This document shows, in pieces, positions 1 to 7,624 of a stretch of DNA of 64,000 nucleotides; positions within the stretch are counted from its first letter, which is position 1; each line of letters begins with the position of its first letter. The notes beneath the pieces were generated by a model. The model searched no databases and was not told the DNA's origin. It saw nothing but the letters and a program-made list of their open reading frames with translations. A program made the translations under genes and the position numbers. This stretch comes from Ga0077527 sp964433345 (lineage in GTDB: Bacteria; Pseudomonadota; Gammaproteobacteria; Burkholderiales; SG8-41), in the NCBI GenBank assembly GCA_964433345.1, contig CAYSQJ010000001.1:372001-436000 (forward strand), given 5' to 3'.

Positions 1-209
1 AGGATGCACGGGGCCACCGGCTGGTCACCGGCGTCGGCGGCACGGCGCAGCCCTTGACCGCCGCCTCGCTGGCGCATGCGCTGCTGCGTCATCCCGCACT
101 GACCTTTGGTGTGATGCTGCGCATTCACTATCACGCGCTTCGGCTGTGGCTGAAGCGCGTTCCGTTTTTTCCGAAACCCCTGCCTCCCGCCGAGGACACC
201 ACACGATGA
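1..209 (+). CDS. DUF1365 family protein, C-terminal fragment
   Basis: The frame is open from the left edge (first full codon at base 3) to the TGA at 207-209, so only about 68 C-terminal residues are seen. They include VTGVGGTAQPLTAASLAH and a stretch around LRIHYHALRLWLKRVPFFPKP-type residues, which is how DUF1365 proteins end. The stop overlaps the start of the Cfa-family gene as ATGA. DUF1365 proteins are usually found next to Cfa-like methyltransferases and a flavin amine oxidase in stress-induced fatty-acid modification operons. The biochemical role is not established. The family call rests on this tail and the neighbour. Confidence 0.75.
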   Translation, partial: DARGHRLVTGVGGTAQPLTAASLAHALLRHPALTFGVMLRIHYHALRLWLKRVPFFPKPLPPAEDTTR

Positions 210-1417
210 ACAACACGCTTACCGATGCCGCGCCATCCGGCAATGAACCCGCAGCCGCCCGCTGGCTGTTCCGCCTGCTCGAACAACTGCGTTTCGGCAG
301 CATCACCCTGTGCACGCCCGACGGCAGGCATCTCGAGTTTGCCGGCGCGCGCCCCGGCCCGCATGCAACCCTGAGGATGACGGACTGGCAGGTCTGCGGC
401 GACATCCTGAGCAAGGGCGATATCGGACTTGCCGAGGCCTACATCGCCGGCCGTGCGGATACCGAAGACCTGACCCAGCTGCTGCTGCTCGGCGCGCTGA
501 ACGAACAGGCCATCGAGCAGGCGATCCATGGCCGCTGGTGGGCAACGCTGGCCTACCGCCTGCGTCACTGGCTGCGCCCGAACACCCGTGCCGGCAGCCG
601 CCGCAACATCCATGCCCACTACGACATCGGCAACGATTTCTACCGGCTGTGGCTGGACGGCACCATGACCTATTCCTCGGCGCTGTTCGACGGCGACCTC
701 GCGCTCAGCCTGGAGCAGGCACAGTCCGCGAAATATGCACGCATCCTGCGCGAGCTCGGCGCGCAGCCCGGAGACCATATCCTCGAGGTCGGCTGCGGCT
801 GGGGCGGATTTGCCGAGCATGCCGCGCGCGCCGGCTGCAGGGTCACCGGCATCACGGTGTCCGAGGCGCAGCTTGGATATGCGCGCTCGCGCATTGCCGC
901 CGCCGGTCTGCAGGATCGCGTCGAACTCAGGCTCTGCGACTACCGGGACCTCGAAGGCCGGTTCGACCACATCGCCTCGATCGAGATGTTCGAGGCCGTC
1001 GGCGAGCGTTACTGGCCCGGGTATTTCGCGGCCCTGCGCGAGCGGCTGAAACCGGGCGGTCGCGCGGTGGTGCAGACCATCACCATCGCTGCAGCCAAGT
1101 TCGAGAGGTATCGCGGCGGCACCGACTTCATCCAGCAGTACATTTTTCCGGGCGGCATGCTGCCGTCGCCGGAACGCTTTCGCGCGGAAGCGGCGGATCA
1201 GGGTCTTGCCCTTGCCGGCATGCACGCTTTCGGCCTCGACTACGCCGAGACGCTGCGCCGCTGGCACCGTTGTTTCGACGCCGCGGCTCCGCAGGTGGAG
1301 GCGCAGGGCTTCGATGACCGCTTCATGCGCACCTGGCGCTTCTACCTCGGGTATTGCGAGGCCGGCTTTCGCGCCCGTGCCACCGACGTGATGCAGGCGG
1401 TGCTGGTGCATGCCTAG
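206..1417 (+). CDS. cfa: Cyclopropane-fatty-acyl-phospholipid synthase family SAM methyltransferase
   Basis: 403 residues. It is predicted to transfer a methylene or methyl group from S-adenosylmethionine to double bonds of phospholipid acyl chains at the membrane. Visible features are HAHYDIGNDFYRLWLDG before the SAM domain, the SAM loop LEVGCGWGGF near residue 195, and the family C-terminal motifs QQYIFPGGMLPS and FGLDYAETLRRWH. The ATG at 206 overlaps the DUF1365 stop; an in-frame start 60 bases upstream lies inside DUF1365 and is less likely. The usual MFEHVG motif of cyclopropane synthases reads MFEAVG here (near residue 262), so the conserved His is Ala. Substrate or product may therefore differ from classical Cfa. 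Confidence 0.88.
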   Translation: MNNTLTDAAPSGNEPAAARWLFRLLEQLRFGSITLCTPDGRHLEFAGARPGPHATLRMTDWQVCGDILSKGDIGLAEAYIAGRADTEDLTQLLLLGALNEQAIEQAIHGRWWATLAYRLRHWLRPNTRAGSRRNIHAHYDIGNDFYRLWLDGTMTYSSALFDGDLALSLEQAQSAKYARILRELGAQPGDHILEVGCGWGGFAEHAARAGCRVTGITVSEAQLGYARSRIAAAGLQDRVELRLCDYRDLEGRFDHIASIEMFEAVGERYWPGYFAALRERLKPGGRAVVQTITIAAAKFERYRGGTDFIQQYIFPGGMLPSPERFRAEAADQGLALAGMHAFGLDYAETLRRWHRCFDAAAPQVEAQGFDDRFMRTWRFYLGYCEAGFRARATDVMQAVLVHA

Positions 1418-1955
1418 AACGGCATTCTGCGCACTGGTGCTGCTGCTGGCCTTGCCTGCGGCGGCGATCAACGTGCCGCCGCAATTGCCGGTGCCGGTAT
1501 GCAGCCTGCTTGAGAGCTGCCGCATGGTCGGCAAGGGGCGGCTGCGCTGGTGGGGCTTTCATGTCTATGACGCCGCACTTTGGTCGCGCGACGGCCGCTG
1601 GCAGCCTGATGCACCGTACGTGCTCGACATCGTGTACGCACGGCGCGTCAGCGGCACTCAGCTTGCCGCCACCAGCATCGACGAAATGCGGCGCATGGGT
1701 GTGACCGACGAGGCGAGGCTGGCGCGCTGGGATGCTGCCATGCGCACGGTGTTTCCCGACGTCGAGGCGGGCAGCCGGCTGATTGGCGTCTATTTGCCGG
1801 GGCGCGGCGCGCAATTCCATTCGGGTTCACGACCCCTGGGCACCATCGAAGACCCGGAGTTTGCCCGGCGTTTTTTCGAGATCTGGCTGGCCCCGGGAAC
1901 CCTGAAGCCGGAGCTGCGCAGCGCGCTGCTCGGTGGCGATGAGCGCGCTCGGTAA
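1410..1955 (+). CDS. Chalcone isomerase-like periplasmic protein
   Basis: 181 residues with an N-terminal signal peptide (hydrophobic FCALVLLLALPAAA, cleavage near residue 20). The body has LRWWGFHVYDAALWS, YARRVSGTQLAATSIDEMRR and a tail with FFEIWLAPGTLKPELR, which is the pattern of the bacterial chalcone-isomerase-like family. Plant chalcone isomerase chemistry is not implied; some relatives of this fold bind fatty acids. The gene overlaps cfa by 8 bases and the next gene by about 17, so it is coupled to both. A role in handling lipids modified by the upstream methyltransferase is inferred only from context. Confidence 0.75.
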   Translation: MPRTAFCALVLLLALPAAAINVPPQLPVPVCSLLESCRMVGKGRLRWWGFHVYDAALWSRDGRWQPDAPYVLDIVYARRVSGTQLAATSIDEMRRMGVTDEARLARWDAAMRTVFPDVEAGSRLIGVYLPGRGAQFHSGSRPLGTIEDPEFARRFFEIWLAPGTLKPELRSALLGGDERAR

Positions 1956-3234
1956 GCCGGCACTCGCGGCCTATGCTGCTGTCGCGCTGCCGCTGGCAGC
2001 TGCGGCACTGCCGGTGCACGTGCAGGTGCCGAAGTACTACAGTGAACTCGGCCTGGATCTTGCGCTGGTCGGATTCCTGCTGCTCGCGGTGCGCCTGCTC
2101 GACGCGGTCAGCGATCCGCTGCTGGGAGCGCTTGCCGATCGCATTCCCTCGCGCCGCGGCGGCCGCAAGGCGATGATCGCTGTCGCGGTGCTGCCACTCG
2201 CCGCGGGATTCTGGCTGTTGTTCAATCCGCCGGCGGCGGGCGCCGGGCTTGCCCTCTGGCTTGCAGGCTCGCTGGTGCTGACCTACCTCGGCCTCAGCGC
2301 CGCCAGCATTGGCCATTTCGCGCTGGGCAGCGCACTGTCGCGAGACTATGCCGAACGCACCAGGATCACCGCGGCACGCGGCATTGCCGCGCTCACCGGG
2401 GTGCTGTTCGCTGCCGCGGTTCCGGAATTGCTGGTGCGGTCGCAGGGGGCCTCCGCCGGCCTCGCGCTGTTTGCGGCCGGCTATCTGCCTCTGTTATTCG
2501 TGGCGACCGCCATCACGGTGGCGGCCGGCCCTGCGGCAGCGACGGTGGCGGCGCGGGCGGTGACGCTGCACGCCCTGCTGCAGCCGCTGCGTAATCCGCG
2601 CTTTCGCCGCCTGGCCTCGGTTTTTCTGGTCAACGGCATTGCTGCCGCGGTTCCTGCGACCCTGCTGCTGTTTTTCGTTGCCGACGTGCTGCAGCGGCCG
2701 GACCTGACGCCGCTGTTCCTGGTGCTCTATTTCGTTGCCGGTGCCGCAGGCATGCCCTTGTGGGTCCGGCTTGCCGCGCGCATCGGGAAATCGCGCGCCT
2801 GGCTGCTGGCAATGGCGATCGCGGTGTCGGCTTTTGTCTGGGCATACGCTCTCGGGGCCGGGGACGTCGTGGCATTCGCCGCTGTCTGCGTGTTGTCCGG
2901 TCTTGCCTTCGGTGCCGACCTCGCGCTGCCGGCTTCGCTGCTGGCCGACGTGATCGATGACGATGAGGGCCGCGACGGGCGGCCCGACGGATCCTACTTC
3001 GGCCTCTGGCACCTGCTGGAAAAGCTGGCGCTGGCGCTGGCGGCGGGCATTGCGCTGCCCCTGTTGCAGTGGCTGGATTACACGCCGGGCACGGCAGCAG
3101 AACAGGGATCGGCGCTGGCATGGGTCTATGCGCTGTTGCCCTGCATGGTCAAGCTGGCTGCGACGCTGATGCTGTGGTTTTCGGAACTGGAACCGCGGGG
3201 GGCGCCGCGGGCATGGAAAGGAGTCGGGGCATGA
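1939..3234 (+). CDS. MFS transporter of the GPH (sugar:cation symporter) type
   Basis: About 431 residues of almost continuous hydrophobic segments, consistent with 12 membrane helices. LLAVRLLDAVSDPLLGALADR near residue 55 and the following RRGGRKAMI are the GPH/melibiose-permease signature. The loop LADVIDDDEGRDGRPDGSYFGLWHLLEKLALALA near residue 335 is also typical. The ATG at 1939 is preferred over the GTG at 1933, though both are possible. The stop overlaps the DUF3833 start as ATGA. The substrate cannot be read from sequence. In this operon type the carrier is often placed with Cfa and DUF3833 genes, so a lipid-related solute is as likely as a sugar. Confidence 0.8.
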   Translation: MSALGKPALAAYAAVALPLAAAALPVHVQVPKYYSELGLDLALVGFLLLAVRLLDAVSDPLLGALADRIPSRRGGRKAMIAVAVLPLAAGFWLLFNPPAAGAGLALWLAGSLVLTYLGLSAASIGHFALGSALSRDYAERTRITAARGIAALTGVLFAAAVPELLVRSQGASAGLALFAAGYLPLLFVATAITVAAGPAAATVAARAVTLHALLQPLRNPRFRRLASVFLVNGIAAAVPATLLLFFVADVLQRPDLTPLFLVLYFVAGAAGMPLWVRLAARIGKSRAWLLAMAIAVSAFVWAYALGAGDVVAFAAVCVLSGLAFGADLALPASLLADVIDDDEGRDGRPDGSYFGLWHLLEKLALALAAGIALPLLQWLDYTPGTAAEQGSALAWVYALLPCMVKLAATLMLWFSELEPRGAPRAWKGVGA

Positions 3235-3761
3235 AGGGATTGCGGTGGACGCTTGCGGCATTGCTGCTGGCACTTGCGGGTTGCGGCTCGGTACCGGTTG
3301 AGCGCTATCGTGACGAACGGCCGGCAATGGATCTGCAGCGCTACTTCAACGGGACCATCGATGCCTGGGGCATGTTCCAGGATCGCAGCGGCAAGGTCGT
3401 CAAGCGGTTTTACGTGAGGATCGATGCGCGGTGGAACGGGGACACCGGTGTCCTCGACGAGCATTTCGAATATTCGGACGGCACTCGCAGCCGCAGGGTG
3501 TGGACCCTCACCCGGCTCGATGACAACCGCTACCGCGGTACCGCGGACGATGTCGTCGGAGAGGCCATCGGCGAGGTGCAGGGCAATGCGCTGCGCTGGC
3601 GGTATGTGCTGAAGCTCGATGTCGACGGCAGAATCTGGGAAGTGGATTTTGACGACTGGATGTACATGATCGATGATCAGGTCATGCTTAATCGATCGGT
3701 AATGAGCAAGTTCGGAATCCGGCTCGGCGAAGTGATCCTGAGTTTCCGCAGGCGCACATGA
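3231..3761 (+). CDS. DUF3833 family lipoprotein
   Basis: 176 residues. It opens with a lipoprotein signal (hydrophobic run then LALAGCGS, lipobox Cys near residue 19). The mature part contains YFNGTIDAWGMFQDRSGKV, the hallmark of DUF3833, then WNGDTGVLDEHFEYSDG and WEVDFDDWMYMIDDQVMLN. A clear AAGGAG lies about 8 bases before the ATG at 3231. The function of the family is unknown; the beta-rich body and lipid anchor suggest a periplasmic membrane-attached protein. It overlaps both neighbours by ATGA junctions, so it is co-translated with the MFS carrier and the SDR. Confidence 0.82.
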   Translation: MKGLRWTLAALLLALAGCGSVPVERYRDERPAMDLQRYFNGTIDAWGMFQDRSGKVVKRFYVRIDARWNGDTGVLDEHFEYSDGTRSRRVWTLTRLDDNRYRGTADDVVGEAIGEVQGNALRWRYVLKLDVDGRIWEVDFDDWMYMIDDQVMLNRSVMSKFGIRLGEVILSFRRRT

Positions 3762-4534
3762 GCCTGAACCGCCCCCTGCGCGACTGGTCCGGCAAGCGCG
3801 TCTGGATCATCGGCGCCTCGAGCGGTATCGGCGAGGCGGTGGCGCGCGCCCTGCTGGCGCAGGGCGCCAGGGTGGCGCTGTCGGCGCGCAGTGCGCACGA
3901 ACTGGAACGCATCGCGGCGCTGCATGGAGCGGCCGCGATGGCGCTGCCGCTGGACGTGACCGATGCCGCGGCGGCGGAAGCCGCCCTCGCGCGCATCGTC
4001 GAGGCCTGGGGCGGCATCGATTTCGTGCTGCTGTGCGCAGGAACCCATCAGCCGGTGCGTGCATGGACGCTCGATGCCGCCGTTGCGCGCCGCCTGGTCG
4101 ACGTCAATGTCAACGGCGTGTTCAATTGCCTGGCGCCGCTGGTGCGGCAGTTGCAGCAGCAGGGCAAGGGCGCGGTCGCAATCGTGGCGAGCGTCGCCGG
4201 CTATGGCGGTTTGCCCACGGCACTGGTCTATGGTGCGACCAAGGCCGCGCTGATCAATCTGGCGGAAACCCTGTACCTGGACCTTGCGCCGCGCGGCATC
4301 GGCGTGTTCCTGATCAATCCCGGCTTCGTCAAGACGCCGCTGACAGACCGCAACACCTTCCGGATGCCGGCATTGATCAGCGCCGAAGAGGCTGCGCAGG
4401 CAATACTGGCCGGGCTCGGGCGCGGTGATTTTGAAATCCATTTTCCTCGCCGCTTTACCGCCTGGCTGAAGCTCATGCGCCTGTTGCCGTACCGGATCTA
4501 TTTCGCGCTGGTGCGCCGGGGAACTGGCCTGTGA
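3758..4534 (+). CDS. Short-chain dehydrogenase/reductase (SDR)
   Basis: 258 residues, a full-length classical SDR. The cofactor loop is IIGASSGIGEAVARALLAQG at residues 18-37, the NNAG-equivalent is LLCAGTHQP, and the catalytic Tyr/Lys are in YGATKAALINLAE near residues 158-162, with a Ser in the preceding strand region. Arg/Ser residues after beta2 (SARS) favour NADP(H), which is an inference. It lies between DUF3833 and an NTF2-like protein in the same overlapping operon. The substrate is unknown; a fatty-acyl or carbonyl product of oxidative stress fits the operon but is not proven. Confidence 0.88.
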   Translation: MSLNRPLRDWSGKRVWIIGASSGIGEAVARALLAQGARVALSARSAHELERIAALHGAAAMALPLDVTDAAAAEAALARIVEAWGGIDFVLLCAGTHQPVRAWTLDAAVARRLVDVNVNGVFNCLAPLVRQLQQQGKGAVAIVASVAGYGGLPTALVYGATKAALINLAETLYLDLAPRGIGVFLINPGFVKTPLTDRNTFRMPALISAEEAAQAILAGLGRGDFEIHFPRRFTAWLKLMRLLPYRIYFALVRRGTGL

Positions 4535-4977
4535 ACGCGCAGAGAATCGACGCGCTGGTGCGCTATTTCGAAACGCTGAGTCCGGAAACCGTTGGCGCGC
4601 TGCCGCAGTTCTATGCGCCACAATGCCGTTTCGTCGATCCTTTCAGCGACGTGCGCGGCGTCGGGCGTGTCGCGGCCATATTCCGTCACATGTTCGAGCA
4701 GCTCGACACGCCGCGGTTCATCGTGCGCGAGCGCTTGGCCGAGGGCGAGCGGGTGCTGCTGACCTGGGATTTCGAATTTCGCTTCCGGCGCTGGCGCTCT
4801 GGCGAAGTGCAGTGCATCCATGGCGCGAGCCTGCTGACCTTCGATGCCGCCGGCCTGGTGGCCGTGCATCGCGATTACTGGGATGCCACCGAACTCTACG
4901 AAAAGCTGCCGGCCATCGGCTTGGTGATGCGCGCGCTGAAACGCCGGGGGCGCCCGCAGGCGCCCCCCGATGCGTAG
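4531..4977 (+). CDS. Nuclear transport factor 2-like (SnoaL-fold) protein
   Basis: 148 residues starting with GTG at 4531, which overlaps the SDR stop as GTGA. LVRYFETLSPETVGALPQFY followed by FVDPFSDVRGV, a central FRHMF and WDFEFRFRRW, and a late HRDYWDATELYEKLP form the usual NTF2-like pattern for a small alpha+beta barrel. Such proteins bind small hydrophobic ligands or act as isomerases or cyclases. NTF2-like genes commonly close operons with Cfa, DUF1365 and SDR genes under sigma-E/ChrR-type control. The last codons form a GC-rich hairpin, which probably ends the operon. Confidence 0.75.
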   Translation: MNAQRIDALVRYFETLSPETVGALPQFYAPQCRFVDPFSDVRGVGRVAAIFRHMFEQLDTPRFIVRERLAEGERVLLTWDFEFRFRRWRSGEVQCIHGASLLTFDAAGLVAVHRDYWDATELYEKLPAIGLVMRALKRRGRPQAPPDA

Positions 4978-4981
4978 TTTT
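4946..4981 (+). terminator. Putative intrinsic terminator at the end of the cfa operon
   Basis: A perfect 9-bp stem GGGGGCGCC/GGCGCCCCC (4946-4954 and 4959-4967) with loop CGCA sits in the last codons of the NTF2-like gene. A short T-run (4978-4981) follows about 10 bases later. The long stem-to-T distance lowers confidence, but the hairpin is the only one before the convergent dolP operon. Confidence 0.4.
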
Positions 4982-5001
4982 AACCACTTGATTTTATTAA
5001 T
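4979..5001 (-). promoter_or_regulatory. IHF-like AT-rich site between convergent operons
   Basis: On the minus strand this contains AATCAAGTGGTTA, an exact match to the IHF consensus WATCAANNNNTTR, with an AT-rich tract on its 5' side. It is one of nine similar elements in the window. It sits between the 3' ends of two converging operons, so a promoter role is unlikely here; nucleoid folding or transcription insulation are possibilities. Confidence 0.4.
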
Positions 5002-5004
5002 GAA

Positions 5005-5571
5005 TTAATCCAGGTACTCAAATACCCGGACGACCTTGCGGACGCCGCCGGTAGTGCGCGCAACTTCGGTGGCGTCAGCGGCTTCCTGGCGCTTGACCAG
5101 GCCGAGCAGGTAGACCACGCCGTTTTCGGTGACCACCTTGACATGCAGCGGGCTGAATTTGCCGGCATCGACGAAACGCGCCTTGACCTTGGAGGTGATG
5201 ACCGAATCGTTGGTGCGCGCCTGCAGCGAGCTGTTGCCGGCAACCTGCAGCTCGTTGAATACGCTGCGCACGTTGTCGACCGCGCGCGCGATGCGCTCGG
5301 CCTCGGCTTTTGCGGCTTCGGTGGGTACTTCGCCGGTCAGCAGCACCGCGCGGTTGTAGCTGGTGATGTTGATGTGCGCATCCTTGATCTTTTCCTCGAT
5401 GCGGCTGGCCGCCCTCAGTTCGATACCCTGATCCTCGGTCATGGTGCCGACCGTGCGCCGGTCCTCGGCGACCATCACGCCGGCGGCAACGCCGCCGGCA
5501 GCAACGGCGACGCAGCCGGAGACCACCGGCAGCAGTGCGAGCAGGGTAATGGTGACAATGTTGTTGCGCAT
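5005..5571 (-). CDS. dolP: BON-domain lipoprotein, DolP (YraP) type
   Basis: 188 residues. It starts with a lipoprotein signal, LLALLPVVSGC, with the lipobox Cys at about residue 20, followed by a Gly/Ala-rich linker. Two BON domains follow: the first around ASRIEEKIKDAHINITSYNRAVLLTGEV, the second around NDSVITSKVKARFVDAGKFSPLHVKV and ending VRKVVRVFEYLD. DolP of E. coli is an outer-membrane lipoprotein that binds anionic phospholipids and supports envelope integrity and the BAM complex. The gene directly follows the SIS-domain gene, the same yraN-diaA-dolP order as in E. coli, which supports the name. Confidence 0.85.
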   Translation of the reverse strand: MRNNIVTITLLALLPVVSGCVAVAAGGVAAGVMVAEDRRTVGTMTEDQGIELRAASRIEEKIKDAHINITSYNRAVLLTGEVPTEAAKAEAERIARAVDNVRSVFNELQVAGNSSLQARTNDSVITSKVKARFVDAGKFSPLHVKVVTENGVVYLLGLVKRQEAADATEVARTTGGVRKVVRVFEYLD

Positions 5572-6162
5572 TTATTCGACTCCCAAAAGTAGACAGTCAA
5601 TGCCGTCGCACATGCAGTGCAGCGTCAGCAGATGTACTTCCTGGATGCGCGCGGTGCTGCTGGCGGGAACGCAGATGTGCACGTCATCGCCCTTCAGCAT
5701 CCCGCCCATCCTGCCCCCGTCGCGTCCGGTGAGCGCGACCACATGCACACCGCTTTCGTGTGCCGCTTCGATGGCGGCGATCACATTGGGCGAATTGCCG
5801 CTGGTGGATATCGCCAGCAGCACGTCGCCTGCATGGCCCAGCGCGCGCACCTGCTTCGAGAACACCTGCGTGTAATCGTAGTCGTTGGCGATCGACGTCA
5901 GCGTCGAGCTGTCCGTGGTCAGCGCCATCGCGGCCAGTCCCGGGCGTTCGACCTCGAAACGGTTCAGCAGTTCCGCGGAAAAGTGCTGGGCGTCGGCGGC
6001 CGAGCCGCCATTGCCGCAGGCCAGTATCTTGCCGTCCTGTTGCAGGCAACGCACCATCAGCTGCACGGCCGCCGCGATGGGGACGGCCAGGGCATCCATG
6101 CTCTGCAGCTTGAGATGGGCGCTTTCCGAAAAATTCTCGCTGATGCGGCTGATCAGATCCAT
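5572..6162 (-). CDS. diaA: SIS-domain protein DiaA / phosphoheptose isomerase-like
   Basis: 196 residues with one SIS domain. ILACGNGGSAADAQHFSAEL near residues 46-65 and LAISTSGNSPNVIAAIEAA near residue 115 are the sugar-phosphate-binding motifs shared by GmhA and DiaA. The C-terminal STARIQEVHLLTLHCMCDGID is also common to both. GmhA converts sedoheptulose 7-phosphate for LPS heptose; DiaA binds DnaA and helps time replication initiation. The yraN/dolP neighbours favour DiaA, but GmhA activity cannot be ruled out from sequence. The stop is immediately followed by the dolP start (no spacer), so the two are coupled. Confidence 0.8.
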   Translation of the reverse strand: MDLISRISENFSESAHLKLQSMDALAVPIAAAVQLMVRCLQQDGKILACGNGGSAADAQHFSAELLNRFEVERPGLAAMALTTDSSTLTSIANDYDYTQVFSKQVRALGHAGDVLLAISTSGNSPNVIAAIEAAHESGVHVVALTGRDGGRMGGMLKGDDVHICVPASSTARIQEVHLLTLHCMCDGIDCLLLGVE

Positions 6163-6210
6163 GGTGGGCCGGATTGTACTCCGAACCCGGCCACGGATTG
6201 GCGCAGCCCT

Positions 6211-6552
6211 TCATTCCTCGATGACATTGCACAGCCACTCGATGCGCGGCGGTTCGCCGCTGAGCAGCACCGCATCGAAGCGGCAGGCCGGTGCCGTCAG
6301 GAGGCCGGCAAGGTAGTGGCGCGCGGCTTTCAGCAGCTTTTCGCGTTTTGCCGCGTCAATGCTGGCGGCCGCGCCGCCGAAAGCATTGCCCGAGCGGCGG
6401 CGCACTTCGATGAAAACCAGCATTTCGCCATCGCGGGCGATGAGGTCGAGCTCGCCGTGGCGGCACCGGTAGTTGCGGGCAATGATGCGCAAACCCCGGC
6501 CTTCGATGAAGGTCGCGGCAAGCGCTTCCGCGGCCTCACCGCGCGGGTTCAA
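6211..6552 (-). CDS. yraN: YraN family (UPF0102) endonuclease-like protein
   Basis: About 113 residues of the UPF0102 family. GEAAEALAATFIEGRG, NYRCRHGELDLIARDGEMLVFIEVRRR and the GGAAASIDAAKREKLLKAARHYL segment keep the family's predicted nuclease residues (E-D-ExK pattern). No ATG or GTG fits in this frame near the family start. The TTG at 6552, with GGGG a few bases upstream, gives the expected N-terminus and makes the gene overlap lpoA by 17 bases. The role of YraN is uncertain (restriction-endonuclease-like fold, possibly Holliday-junction related). It lies in the lpoA-yraN-diaA-dolP operon, the order seen in E. coli. Confidence 0.82.
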   Translation of the reverse strand: MNPRGEAAEALAATFIEGRGLRIIARNYRCRHGELDLIARDGEMLVFIEVRRRSGNAFGGAAASIDAAKREKLLKAARHYLAGLLTAPACRFDAVLLSGEPPRIEWLCNVIEE

Positions 6553-7624
6553 GCTGCCCCGGCAGCACTGCCTGGACCTGACCCTCGGTGTAGCGGCCGG
6601 CGACCAGTTCGCGCTCGATGAGTCCGTCCATGCCGAGCCGCAATCTTCCGGTGACGCCGTCGAGGCGGAGATCGCGCACGCCTTCGAGCAGCTGCCGGGC
6701 AATGCGCCAGGCGTCGATGCCGAGCGCGTAGAGACGGTCGAGCTCCGCGCTGACGGGGGCCTTCGGGCGCGGAAACGCCGCGATCCGCGGGTGATCGGGC
6801 TCCAGCAGCCAGGGCATGTCGACAAAAAGAATGCCGCCAAGGTCATGTCCCGCCAGCGGGCCGAGGTCACCGCCGTGCACGCCCGATGTCGCGTAGAGCG
6901 GGACGGCCCCGAGGTAGGGGCGTGCAATCCGGGCTTCCGGGTGGCCCATGGCGAGGAACACCATGTCTGCTCCGTTCAGGCCGCGGGATACGGCGCGCAG
7001 ATTCTCCGGATCCGGTGAAAAGGGAAGGTCGGCAGCAATCGCGCCACCGAGGCGCGTGAACTCCGCAGCGAACGCAGCCTGCATGCGGCGCTGTACCGGC
7101 CCGCTGCCGCCAAGAACCGCCGCATTGCGACGGCCGCCATCCCAGGCAAGGCGGGCAACCTGGCGCGCCTCGGTCTCGACCTGCAGGCCCAGCACATAGA
7201 GGTTGCCGGGCATGCGTCCGACTTCGTCAGGCATGCTCAATGCGAGTGTCGGCACGGGCACCGGCTCGCCAAAGGCCAATGCCGTGACGGCATCCCGGGT
7301 CAGCGGACCCACGACGACCTGTGCACCGGCGGCAACGGCAGTGCGATAGCCCTCGATGTTCGCGGCCGGGTCGCCCGACACCACATACTCGCGCAGCGGC
7401 AGCACGGGACTGGCCTCGCTGCCGGCTGCGGCGCGGAATCCGTCGCGGACCGCCGCCGCGTGCCGCGCGAACACCTTTGAGTTGACCGGCAGCAGCAGGG
7501 CGATGTGAGGCACCTGTGTCGTGCCCGCGGCGGGCACGGCTTCGCTGGCCAATGCCGGGCCTGCTCCGTATAGTAGGCAGCCGAATGCCACAGCGGCCGC
7601 GAGCCGCAACAGTCGATGAATCAT
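6536..7624 (-). CDS. lpoA: LppC/LpoA-type penicillin-binding protein activator
   Basis: About 362 residues with an N-terminal signal (LAAAVAFGCLLYGAGPALA) and a periplasmic-binding-protein-like fold: IALLLPVNSKVFARHAAAVRDGF, VVVGPLTRDAVTALA and LYVLGLQVETEARQVARLAW. E. coli LpoA activates PBP1A and has an extra N-terminal TPR domain of several hundred residues. This protein has only the LppC domain, as is usual in betaproteobacteria. No lipobox Cys is obvious: the only early Cys is in FGCLL, so lipidation is uncertain. The ATG at 7624 is preferred over TTG at 7630. The gene runs head-to-head with rsmI. Confidence 0.82.
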   Translation of the reverse strand: MIHRLLRLAAAVAFGCLLYGAGPALASEAVPAAGTTQVPHIALLLPVNSKVFARHAAAVRDGFRAAAGSEASPVLPLREYVVSGDPAANIEGYRTAVAAGAQVVVGPLTRDAVTALAFGEPVPVPTLALSMPDEVGRMPGNLYVLGLQVETEARQVARLAWDGGRRNAAVLGGSGPVQRRMQAAFAAEFTRLGGAIAADLPFSPDPENLRAVSRGLNGADMVFLAMGHPEARIARPYLGAVPLYATSGVHGGDLGPLAGHDLGGILFVDMPWLLEPDHPRIAAFPRPKAPVSAELDRLYALGIDAWRIARQLLEGVRDLRLDGVTGRLRLGMDGLIERELVAGRYTEGQVQAVLPGQLEPAR

